Source of the DNA: JAGPUQ01 sp036677085
GTDB taxonomy: Bacteria > Pseudomonadota > Gammaproteobacteria > Pseudomonadales > Porticoccaceae
Assembly (NCBI GenBank): GCA_036677085.1
Contig: JAKFFI010000022.1
Coordinates: 116,006 to 180,005 of the forward strand
Direction: 5' to 3'
DNA: 64,000 nucleotides
This document shows, one piece after another, positions 53,315 through 61,886 of this stretch. The notes under the pieces were generated by a model, which made no database searches, was not told the DNA's origin, and was given only the letters and a program-made list of their open reading frames with translations. Every line of letters starts with the position of its first letter. Within the stretch, counting starts at the first letter, position 1. Position numbers and translations under genes: made by a program.

Positions 53315-56300
53315 GCTCTCCGTCTCCTCCCTCGCCTTGCTGTCGTCGCCGCCGGCTTCCAGCCACGCAGATCGTCAAGCGTGAACCCCAGCGCCCGGGC
53401 TTCCTCGCTGACGACGCCCCGGTAGTACGTGCCCATGCGCTCGCCGTAGGTCGGGTTGATCTCGTTATGCCATTGCTCCAGCCAAGGCACCAGCTCCAGC
53501 AGGCCGGCGAGCAGCGGTTGCAGGCGCGCGGGCGCCCAGCCCTCGTTCTCCTTCATCTCCAAGTAGTACGCCGCCAGGGCCGTGGCCTGCTGCAGGTGGT
53601 TCCAGCCGGCCCAGGCGATGGGCAGGCTGGCGTCGGCGCCGCGTTCGCAGCCGGGATAACTGATCCAGCGCTCCTTGGGCACGTCCAGGCTACCGCGCAG
53701 GCGCCAGAAGTCGGCCTTCAGGAAGTCCTTGCTCTGATACTTGGGAGGCACGGGGATCTTGCCGACCTGCTCGCCGGCGTCTTCGCGGCGTTGCAGTGCC
53801 CAGGTGTCTTCCCACTGCGCGCGCTTGCGCAGGCCGGTGTCGGTGTAGCGCAGCACGGGCAGGAAGGGCACCGATTCACCGGCAACGAGGTCGGCCACGA
53901 CCTGCGTCGGGTCGAAGCCCGAGTGGCCGGCGTACAACTCGGCGATCTGCATGAACGCGGCGTCCGCGCGCACCGCGTCGGCCAGCCGGTTGACGGTGGT
54001 GATCTGGGGTGGGTGATCGACGGTGGCAGGCCACAAGTGCGGCGCCTCCAGACGGTCGAGCAGCCCATCGCGCAGCGCGGCGCGTTCCAGGTCTTCCCAG
54101 GCCGGACTGTTCCAGCGGCGCTTGTACTCTGGGCGCTCGATCAGGCCAATGTTGCGGTCGCGCTCGATCAGGTCGATGCGGCGCTGGACAACCTGTCGGT
54201 AGTCTTCGGGCCAGTGAGACGGAATGTCGGTGATGGGCGTGGAGCCGTGGCGCTCGAACCAGGTGGTGGTCTCGCGGCCGGCGGCCATGCGGCGGGCCAG
54301 CACGATCTCGAAGGCGCGCTCGCCCAGTCGGACTTCTGGCGGCGCGCCTGACTCGTAGCGCAGCTGATCAGCATCGGCGGGTAGCAGGCCGTAGAGGCGG
54401 TAGCATTCCCAGTCGAGTTCCTCCTGCAGCGCGATCGCCTGACGACGCCGCGCAGCCGCACGCTCACGCATTTCATCGAGGGACTGTCGCGTCGGCAGTG
54501 GCTGCGAGCCTTCGGCAGCGAGGCGGAACTGGGCTGCTGGAAGGGAGGCCTCGATGTCGCGGGCCAGCTTGTCCAGCGTGTCCGCCAGGACAACGGGGCG
54601 GATATCGCAAAGCGGAAACTCGGACACCTTGGTCGAGTTGAAAGCGTAGAAGTCCTCGAAGGGAGCCGTTCGCTGTCGCGCGCCGTGCTGATCGACGGTG
54701 CTGCCCTTGTTGTGGCAGACCTGTTTCAACCAAAAGCACGCCACAGAGGAGTTCAGCAGCCCCAGCAGCCCCAAGTGCTCGTTCTCGCCGCTCTCGGGCT
54801 GCAGCTTGATCACTGGCGCGCTCTTGTTAAATACGTGACCTTCTCGGTCAAACGAAAAGTTCGGATGAGTCGACACCTCCGAGAAACACAATGTGTAAGG
54901 CGATTTCAACTTGTTCTTGACCACAATGGCGTACTCACGCCAATGCAATCCACGCTCTTCCTTTGTCTTGGAGAAGAACAGCGCTGGACGTAGGGTGGAT
55001 CTGAATGCCCAGTAATATCTGTCGAGTTTCGGGTCTGGTGTAAACCGTCCCGCGTTGTCGTACTCGAATATCGTTACGGCGCGACTTCTGTGATTCCAGT
55101 CCCGAATTGCGTCGCCATCCACGAGCATTCGAAGCACCTGGCCAGGCAAGCCCAATCTCACGAAGCTTTCGTGTGAATCTCGGAAGTAAACGGAGTCTTC
55201 GCCCGCGATTGCCATAAAACCTATAGCGGAAGCTACCGACGCTAGTGTCTTTTCTCCGGCCTCCTCTATGAGTTCGCGGAGGTCGCTATTGCCGCCGCCA
55301 CTAATGGTCCAAGGATGTCTTGAAAGCGTTGCCCGCGGCGTATCCGATACGCTGACGAAGTCGCTTGCACTGCCTGATTCATCGATCTGCCTGAGGATTG
55401 CACTCCACACCATTCCGCGCGCCGGATCGGGTGGCGTACTGGGTTCGCCTTTGATTCCCATCACAATGCGAACGCTTTCAGCAACGGGACCACGGTGGCG
55501 GCCAAACATGATCACGGTCGGGGTACCGTGGCCCGGTATATAGGCGCCGGAAGTGTCGATGACGTGTGTCAGGTCCAGCCGAGGGATTACCTGCTCGATT
55601 AGCTTGCTGCCGAACTCGCGCTTCATGAACGAATTGGCAGTAATCAATCCCACATATCCAGCAGGTTGGCCACCGTGCGCAGTTAGGGCGAGATCGAAGA
55701 ATCGTTCGGTGAAGGGCGCGCCGAGGGAATACTTCCTATGACAGGCGGCATATCGCCGTCTATATGCCGCGTTCAGCGCGGAGTCTCTCACCAGTATGTA
55801 TGGTGGGTTGCCAACTACGGCGTGGTACTGGCGGCCTAGGATGCGGTTCACCTCGGCAAGGTCCTCGCTGGCATAGGCGTGCGCCAATCCGGTGCCTGCG
55901 TAATGCTCGGCCCCCTCGAACATGCCATCGGTTGCGGTCATGCCGAATCGCTTGCCATGCAGCAGGCTGTCGCCGATGGCGACGTTCAGCTTGAAGTCGG
56001 GTGCCTCAGACAGCCGATGCACACGACTGACCTTCAGTGCCGCCACCAGCAGCCGGAAACGGGAGATCGCAACGGCGAACGGATTCAGGTCGACACCTGC
56101 AACAGAATCTAGCGCCCGCTGCGCGATGTCACGCGGATTGCGCGCCGGCTCGTGTCGAATCCATTCGTGCACCGACCGCCGGAAGCCGCCCAGCAGGAAA
56201 TGGCCTGACCCGCAGGTGGGGTCGATCATCCGCACTTCGCGGAAACCGAACTCGCGGATGGCGGGCGTCAGCGTGCGGTCGAGGATGAATTCCTCGACGA

Positions 56301-56925
56301 ACTCCGGCGTTTGCAGCAGCGCGTAGCGCTTGCGCGTGGCTTCCGACAGGTCCTGGTACAGGTCGCCCAGGAAGCGGGTGTTCCAGTCCGGGTCGGTGAA
56401 GTCGTGTGCCAACGTGCCGGTGTTCGGGTCCACCCGCTGCCAGAACTCGCGCAGCGCCATCGCGGCGTCGCCGCTTAGCCCCAAGCGAAACACCGGGTTG
56501 TGCGCTTCGTCGAAGAAGGTGTGCAGTCCCGGCAGCGCACCGGCTTCGCGGAAGCAGGCCAGCAAGTAGTCGCGGTCGCTCTCCAGCGGCCTATCGCGGA
56601 AGTAGGCCTCGTGCCGGTCGCGCGCCAGCGCCAGGCGGCCGGACTCCGGCGTGCCGCCCAGCCAGGGGCGCTCGACCAGTTCGTTGTCTTCGATGAAGCG
56701 CAGGAACACGCAGGAGAGCAGCCAGTGCACGCCGGCCTGCGTGATGACCTGGTCGAGCCAGCTCTCGAAGGTCTCTGCCGTGCGGTCGGCGTCGCGGGCG
56801 GCCTGCCATTCGGCTTGCAGGCCGGCTTTCAGCTCGGGCAGCTGCGCGATGCGCTGACGCAAATCGTCTTCGAGGCGCTTGAGCAGGCGGGTCAGGTCCG
56901 CGAGCAGTTGGGGGGCGTTGATCAC
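53311..56925 (-). CDS. pglX: BREX type 2 adenine methyltransferase PglX
   Basis: 1204 aa from GTG 56925, overlapping the pglW stop (GTGA). SAM motif DPTCGSGHFLLGGF near residue 235, catalytic NPPY in VVGNPPYILV near 372, DLNPFAVAISRFRL, and a large C-terminal target-recognition and helical spacer region. Provides the self-marking N6-adenine methylation of BREX and participates in phage arrest. The stretch from about 55800 down to 54700 (residues about 375-740) has lower GC than its flanks. Six consecutive C residues fall in codons 4-6. Confidence 0.94.
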   Translation of the reverse strand: MINAPQLLADLTRLLKRLEDDLRQRIAQLPELKAGLQAEWQAARDADRTAETFESWLDQVITQAGVHWLLSCVFLRFIEDNELVERPWLGGTPESGRLALARDRHEAYFRDRPLESDRDYLLACFREAGALPGLHTFFDEAHNPVFRLGLSGDAAMALREFWQRVDPNTGTLAHDFTDPDWNTRFLGDLYQDLSEATRKRYALLQTPEFVEEFILDRTLTPAIREFGFREVRMIDPTCGSGHFLLGGFRRSVHEWIRHEPARNPRDIAQRALDSVAGVDLNPFAVAISRFRLLVAALKVSRVHRLSEAPDFKLNVAIGDSLLHGKRFGMTATDGMFEGAEHYAGTGLAHAYASEDLAEVNRILGRQYHAVVGNPPYILVRDSALNAAYRRRYAACHRKYSLGAPFTERFFDLALTAHGGQPAGYVGLITANSFMKREFGSKLIEQVIPRLDLTHVIDTSGAYIPGHGTPTVIMFGRHRGPVAESVRIVMGIKGEPSTPPDPARGMVWSAILRQIDESGSASDFVSVSDTPRATLSRHPWTISGGGNSDLRELIEEAGEKTLASVASAIGFMAIAGEDSVYFRDSHESFVRLGLPGQVLRMLVDGDAIRDWNHRSRAVTIFEYDNAGRFTPDPKLDRYYWAFRSTLRPALFFSKTKEERGLHWREYAIVVKNKLKSPYTLCFSEVSTHPNFSFDREGHVFNKSAPVIKLQPESGENEHLGLLGLLNSSVACFWLKQVCHNKGSTVDQHGARQRTAPFEDFYAFNSTKVSEFPLCDIRPVVLADTLDKLARDIEASLPAAQFRLAAEGSQPLPTRQSLDEMRERAAARRRQAIALQEELDWECYRLYGLLPADADQLRYESGAPPEVRLGERAFEIVLARRMAAGRETTTWFERHGSTPITDIPSHWPEDYRQVVQRRIDLIERDRNIGLIERPEYKRRWNSPAWEDLERAALRDGLLDRLEAPHLWPATVDHPPQITTVNRLADAVRADAAFMQIAELYAGHSGFDPTQVVADLVAGESVPFLPVLRYTDTGLRKRAQWEDTWALQRREDAGEQVGKIPVPPKYQSKDFLKADFWRLRGSLDVPKERWISYPGCERGADASLPIAWAGWNHLQQATALAAYYLEMKENEGWAPARLQPLLAGLLELVPWLEQWHNEINPTYGERMGTYYRGVVSEEARALGFTLDDLRGWKPAATTARRGRRRRA

Positions 56926-59900
56926 TGAGCGGTTCTTCCCGTGGTGGCGTTCGGCATGGCGGCGTGGGTCCAGGAGACGACGCTCGCCCGGTGCTTGTTT
57001 TCCACCCAGGCCTGCGCCAGCGCCAAGGTACGGGTGTTCTGGATGTTGTTCACGATCGGCACCGCGACGCCATCGATGACCGGCAGGCCCTGGTGCGTCG
57101 TGGGCAGCAGCAACCACACAGCGGCTGTGTGGCCGGCCTGCTCCTCGATCTCGGTGATCAGCGTCATCAGGTCGTAGCGGGCGAGCAGGCCGGCACTGAC
57201 CAGCAGGATCGGCGCGGTGCCTTGCAGCAGCGCGGCGCGCAGCGTGGGCAGCGTTCTTTGCACCAGCCGTTGCAGGTTGATCCAGTGCCGGCTGGCGCGG
57301 TCGGCGGCGTCGGCTTCGAGGACGACACTCCAGTCGACGCGCGCCGCGGTGGCCTGCTCGCGCAATGCGCCCAGCAGCAGCGCATCGAAGCTCACCCGCT
57401 GAAGGGGCGCGGGCTGCGTGCCGGGCTGGCCGAAGCGGTGCAGCAGTTCAGTTTCTGCCCGGCGCGCAATGCGCGGGTTGACGGTCAGTACCAGCAGGCC
57501 GCCTTGCTGAAGGCTGCGGGCGAGGCGTTCCTCGACCGCGGCGGCGTCGGCAATCTCGACAACAGCAGCGGCGCCGGCGCCGGCGGCCCGCAGGGTGAGC
57601 TCGGTGGTGTGACGCGAGAACAGCGTGGTGGTGCCGGCCGTCTGCGCGCTGCCCAGGGTCGAGAGCCGGTACGCGCCGGCGCCTTCCGCGGCGGACGGGT
57701 CCCAGCTCAGCGGCGCGCCGGCCTCTTCGAGCAGGCGGTCCAGCTCGGGGCGGCCGGGCAAGGCTGAGGCCTCGGGGTAGCGACCGCGCACACGGTCCTG
57801 GATTTCGCGCAGGCGCAATTGCGGCGCGCCGATCAGCGCGCCCAGGGACTGGCGCAAGGCCTGCAGCGGTGCCATGCCGCGGGGGTAGATCTCCTGCCGA
57901 CTCGACAAGGCCGCCTTGCGCGACGCCGAGGCGGCCAGACGCAGCAGCCGGGTGGGAGTCAGCGCTGCGGTGGGCGCGCCTGCAGCGGCCAGGGCAGGGG
58001 GCAGGGGAACACCTTCCAGCGTTTCGAGCACGCGGGGCGGCGCGAGCAAAGGGTCTGCCAGGGCGCAGGCGTCGGCGGCGGCGCCGAGTTGCCGGGCGTA
58101 GTCGGCCCAGGCCGATGCGCTGGCAATCAGGGCGCAGGGCTGGTGGTCGAAGGCCTCGAATCGTGGCTGGTCGAGGTGCGACTCCGCTTCGACCGCGGCC
58201 CGCAGCACGGCACTGGCCTGGCGCAGCCGCTCCGCATCGTCCTGCGCCGCGCAGCCGCGCAGTGCGAGCAGGGCCATGGCGCTCTCGTGAGCGCTCATCA
58301 CCTGGCCCTGGCTGCGCAGCAAGGTGTCGAGCTGCTGGCGCAGCTCGGTAAATGCGGGGTTCTTGAGCCAGCGCTGGCGCGCCTTGATGAGCGCGGCGGT
58401 CAGCGTGCCCCGGTCGACCTGGTTGGCCTGTGCCGACTCGCCAAGAGTGGGCCAGATGCCGGCCTGCACGCTGTCGTCCAGGCCCAGGTAGTGGGCGAGG
58501 GCGGCTTCCTCCGGGCGGTCATCGCCAGCGGGGCGGCGCGGTAGCAGCTGTGCCGCCAGCTCATTGACGCTGACGGCGCCGCCGGCCTCCTCGTCCGCGT
58601 CGTGGACGGTGCTGCGGCCCTGGGTGAGGTCCGGTCGCAGGCGGGCCAGTTCCTTGGCAGTGAGGCGAATCTCCTTGCGGATCTTGTCGCCTACCCCACG
58701 CAGATAGCGAAAGCGGATGCGATCGACGGCCAGCAATTCACGGGCGTTGTGGATGCCCATGCGCTCCAGGACGTCCTGCGCTTCGAGGCTGTAGCCCAGC
58801 TCGGCCATCGTCGTGAGCGGAGTGGCCGTCATGGCGATGGCAGCCAGGCCCTCCGCTGCGCCCGTTTCTCCAGGCTGAACGGCCTGGCGACCGGCAAAGA
58901 TCGCGCGCCACGCACGAAGCATGTCTTCGGCGTTGTCGAAGCGCTCGCGGTAGTCGCGCTTCAATGCCTTGGCGAAGAACGCGGTGAAGCCCGCGCGCGT
59001 GACCGGGTCGAAGACGTCGCTCTCGATGGTGGCCTCGACGTCGAGCATGGCCGGCGAGGTCTGCCCATCGCCCCATACCGGCGGCTGGCCGACCGCCATC
59101 TCGTAGAGCGTGACGGCCAGCGCGAAGCGCTCGGCGTACAGGTCCCAGCGCGGTGGCCGGCGCAGCGACAGGAATGGGTCGAGGTAAGGGTGCGTGCCGG
59201 CCGTGATGTTGTCGGCCGGCGTGCGGCACAGCGAGAAGTCGAACAGCACGAGCTGGAGCTTGCGGTTGCGGTTCTCGGCAATGCCGATGTTCTCGGGCTT
59301 GATATCGCGATGGGCGACGCCTTCGGCCTCGAGGTGGTTCACCGCTTCGATCAGCTCTTCGCCGAAGCGTTGCAGCATGTCGAGCGACAGGCGTCCTTCC
59401 TCCTTGAGCTTCTCGGCCATCGTCCGGCTGCCGGCGCTCTTGAGCAGCAGCGCGGTGCGCCCAGCAACGGTGAGCGTCTCGCGGTGGGCGACGATGTTCT
59501 GGTGATGCAGGCGCGCAAGCACCTCGCCCTCTGCGTCCAGACGGTCGTTGTGCGCGACGTCGCAGGCGACCTTGAGAACGTGCTCTTCGTCGCTGCCGTC
59601 CTTGCGCACCAGCAGTGCGTCGCTGGAGGAGCCGCGCCCCATGCGCTTGATGACGGTGAAGCCGCCGTCCAGGCGATCGCCCGCGCTGGCGATGCTGGGG
59701 TCGACCGTGGTTTCCGGGTCGGGGGTGGTGAGCTCGTCCTCGACGCGATCCAGGTCATCGAGGAAGTCCTTAACCGTGTCGTAGCGGGCGAGCACGTCGG
59801 GGCAGGTAGCGAACTGGATCAGCTCCTGCTGCCGCGCGCCGCAGCCGTCCATCACATCCGACAGGCGCAGCCCCTGGCCAACGCGCAGCTTCTCGGCCAG

Positions 59901-61217
59901 GTCGAGTACCGATTCGGCAGGTGGCTGGCCGCTGAAGAGCTGGAACGCGATGCAGCCGAGCGAGAACACGTCCAAGCTCGGCCCATGCGCGGGATCGGCG
60001 CGCGTCGTCTCCGGGGCGAGGTAGATCATCCCCGGGTCTTCGACATAGTCCTCGACGTGCTGGGTGCCGGTGGTGTGGTGAACGGTGAACGGCGACGCGG
60101 AATCACCAACGCTGCGCGACGCGGTCTGCCAGTTCATCAGTCGCAGGTGCAACGCACCGCTGCCGATGCCATGAACGAGAATGCTCTGCGGCCCCAGGGC
60201 ACGGTGGTACAGGCGCTTGGAGTGGGCGTACTTCAGCGTCTCGGCGATGTCGCGCACCAGCTGCACGCGCTGCGTGATCGAGAGGTCTTTGCCGCTGTCG
60301 CGCAGCAGGTGATCCAGTCGCACGGCCTTGGGGTCGTGATCGAAGATCAGTGCCGGGCCGAGCTCGGTCTCCTTGTAGTCCTTGACCTTCAGTATGCCCG
60401 GATGGTCGATGCCTTCGAGGATCTCGAACTCACGGCGCGCCTGGCGCACGCGCGTGGCGCGGATCTCCGGGCTCGAGGCGGTTGCGACGGTGTAGATGCG
60501 CACCCGGCGGTGCACCGTGTCGATGCTGACGTGTTGGGCTTCCCAATCCTGGAAGCCTTCACCTTCGGACAGCAGCTTGCCGAGGCGGTAGTCGCCCACC
60601 TGTCGGTGCTTGTTGGAAGGACGAATGCCGGCTTCGGTGAGTCCGCGAGCGATGGCGCGCGCCTGCTGCGAGTCGACGGTGGTCGCCGAGCGGTTGGTGA
60701 TGCCGTTGGCCAGCGCACCCACGATGCCCGGATCGTCCAGGGTGTCGGGGCGGCCGCGTTGGAAGGTGGCCGTCTTCGCGAGCCCCTCCAGCTTGCAAGA
60801 CAGACTGGTCGACGAAAGGAAAATAGCCGGCTCGACGAAGGGGAGGCGGATCTTCGCCTTGGTGATTGCTGGCTGCCGCTTCAGCAGACTGGCCAGGCGC
60901 TTGGCCTTGCGGTTCGCAAGGATGACCGGGTTGTCGACGGTGGCGGATCGGCCATCGGTCGTCCAGGTCCAGCTATGCACATCGCCGGTCAGCACTCCGG
61001 GACGGCTCTTGATCTCCACTAGGAATAGGCCGGCAGGCGAGAGCACCAGTGCGTCGACCTCGCTGACCTTGCCCTCGTCGTCGATGAATTCGAAGTTGGT
61101 CCAGACGTGCCAGGGATTGTGGTCGGGAAGGTGGTTTCTAAGCCACTCCAGTGCTTCGCGCTCCCACGCGAAGTTGGACTCGGCGATAACGTGCCAGCGG
61201 GCGGCGCCGAGCGTCAC
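56922..61217 (-). CDS. pglW: BREX type 2 serine/threonine kinase PglW with NERD domain
   Basis: 1431 aa from GTG 61217, overlapping the XRE stop (GTGA). N-terminal NERD domain (WEREALEWL, VDALVLSPAGLFLVEIKSR) at about 14-130; a first kinase-like domain (about 215-495) in which the catalytic loop reads YHRALGPQSI and the DFG position MNW, so it looks like a pseudokinase; a second kinase domain (about 515-790) with HRDIKPEN near 635 and DFS replacing DFG; then a helix-hairpin-like segment (LRGVGDKIRKEIRL) and a long C-terminus. Streptomyces PglW is an autophosphorylating kinase in the Pgl system. Confidence 0.92.
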   Translation of the reverse strand: MTLGAARWHVIAESNFAWEREALEWLRNHLPDHNPWHVWTNFEFIDDEGKVSEVDALVLSPAGLFLVEIKSRPGVLTGDVHSWTWTTDGRSATVDNPVILANRKAKRLASLLKRQPAITKAKIRLPFVEPAIFLSSTSLSCKLEGLAKTATFQRGRPDTLDDPGIVGALANGITNRSATTVDSQQARAIARGLTEAGIRPSNKHRQVGDYRLGKLLSEGEGFQDWEAQHVSIDTVHRRVRIYTVATASSPEIRATRVRQARREFEILEGIDHPGILKVKDYKETELGPALIFDHDPKAVRLDHLLRDSGKDLSITQRVQLVRDIAETLKYAHSKRLYHRALGPQSILVHGIGSGALHLRLMNWQTASRSVGDSASPFTVHHTTGTQHVEDYVEDPGMIYLAPETTRADPAHGPSLDVFSLGCIAFQLFSGQPPAESVLDLAEKLRVGQGLRLSDVMDGCGARQQELIQFATCPDVLARYDTVKDFLDDLDRVEDELTTPDPETTVDPSIASAGDRLDGGFTVIKRMGRGSSSDALLVRKDGSDEEHVLKVACDVAHNDRLDAEGEVLARLHHQNIVAHRETLTVAGRTALLLKSAGSRTMAEKLKEEGRLSLDMLQRFGEELIEAVNHLEAEGVAHRDIKPENIGIAENRNRKLQLVLFDFSLCRTPADNITAGTHPYLDPFLSLRRPPRWDLYAERFALAVTLYEMAVGQPPVWGDGQTSPAMLDVEATIESDVFDPVTRAGFTAFFAKALKRDYRERFDNAEDMLRAWRAIFAGRQAVQPGETGAAEGLAAIAMTATPLTTMAELGYSLEAQDVLERMGIHNARELLAVDRIRFRYLRGVGDKIRKEIRLTAKELARLRPDLTQGRSTVHDADEEAGGAVSVNELAAQLLPRRPAGDDRPEEAALAHYLGLDDSVQAGIWPTLGESAQANQVDRGTLTAALIKARQRWLKNPAFTELRQQLDTLLRSQGQVMSAHESAMALLALRGCAAQDDAERLRQASAVLRAAVEAESHLDQPRFEAFDHQPCALIASASAWADYARQLGAAADACALADPLLAPPRVLETLEGVPLPPALAAAGAPTAALTPTRLLRLAASASRKAALSSRQEIYPRGMAPLQALRQSLGALIGAPQLRLREIQDRVRGRYPEASALPGRPELDRLLEEAGAPLSWDPSAAEGAGAYRLSTLGSAQTAGTTTLFSRHTTELTLRAAGAGAAAVVEIADAAAVEERLARSLQQGGLLVLTVNPRIARRAETELLHRFGQPGTQPAPLQRVSFDALLLGALREQATAARVDWSVVLEADAADRASRHWINLQRLVQRTLPTLRAALLQGTAPILLVSAGLLARYDLMTLITEIEEQAGHTAAVWLLLPTTHQGLPVIDGVAVPIVNNIQNTRTLALAQAWVENKHRASVVSWTHAAMPNATTGRTAQ

Positions 61218-61435
61218 GGATTCACCTCGTGGCCGTCGTGGACGCACTCGAACAGGTCGCCGACCTGGCAGTTGAACAGCCGGCAGAGCTGCTCGATGGC
61301 CGGGAGATCGACCCGCGTGGTCGTCTCCTTGTAGAGAGCGGTGATCGTGCTGCGATTCAGCCCGGTGCGCCGAGAAACGTCCGCAATGCGAAGCTTGTCT
61401 CGGCCCATGAGCGTGGATAGGTGGCAGCGGATCAT
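61214..61435 (-). CDS. XRE/Cro-type regulator heading the BREX operon
   Basis: 73 aa from ATG 61435 (GGAAGG 6 nt upstream). Entire protein is a Cro/CI helix-turn-helix: LRIADVSRRTGLNRSTITALY, then LPAIEQLCRLFNCQVGDLFE, the YozG-like pattern. Stop overlaps the pglW GTG by 4 nt, so its synthesis is tied to that of the defence genes, which fits autoregulation of the operon. Confidence 0.88.
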   Translation of the reverse strand: MIRCHLSTLMGRDKLRIADVSRRTGLNRSTITALYKETTTRVDLPAIEQLCRLFNCQVGDLFECVHDGHEVNP

Positions 61436-61453
61436 TTTCAACCTTCCGGGGTG

Positions 61454-61486
61454 ATGCGTAGAATAGCAGAATACTTTTCAACGCAT
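61454..61486. promoter_or_regulatory. Candidate operator upstream of the BREX operon
   Basis: Inverted repeat ATGCGT-N21-ACGCAT around an AT-rich core that contains a direct repeat TATTCTGC/TATTCTAC (read on the minus strand). It lies 19-51 nt upstream of the XRE start, where promoter and operator are expected. The -35/-10 boxes themselves could not be fixed. Confidence 0.35.
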
Positions 61487-61619
61487 AACCCGGAATCGCT
61501 ATCGTTGGAGCTTTGGCCGGACGAACCTGGCCGACGGCTCCGCGATCGATAATCTTTCGTCCATATCCGTTGACAGCCGATCACTCCGAAACCGGTGGTC
61601 CGAGTTCTTCGGCAGCCTG

Positions 61620-61812
61620 TGCACGCAGATCAGCGCAGCCTTCGCCGTGGGGCGGCCGGCCTTGACCTTGGCCCAGTGGCCCGAGTCAGCGCCGGAACAC
61701 CGAGCCTCTTGCAGATCTTGACCAGGCCCACGTCGGACAGGCCGTAGCGGGGGCGACGACCGTAACCGGGTCGGTCCAGACCTCTTCGCGCAGAGCCTCC
61801 CGGTTGACGGGG
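61620..61812 (-). pseudogene. Frameshifted HTH-domain gene remnant
   Basis: Minus-strand frames give VNREALREEVWTDPVTVVA, then after a one-base shift RYGLSDVGLVKICKRLGVP, then after another shift DSGHWAKVKAGRPTAKAAL. Joined, these reproduce the well-known EALxEEVWxxPMTxxAxRYGxSDVGLxKICxRxxxPxPxxGYWAKxxAGK motif of a widespread hypothetical DNA-binding family. Two single-base losses and missing flanks show it is a remnant. The rest of 61487-61883 shows no gene. Confidence 0.7.
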
Positions 61813-61886
61813 GGCCCCAGCGTCGCATAGCGTCCCCCCGCCAGGGCCGGAGACCCTCGCATGGCCTAGATAGAAAGTGAATCGTG

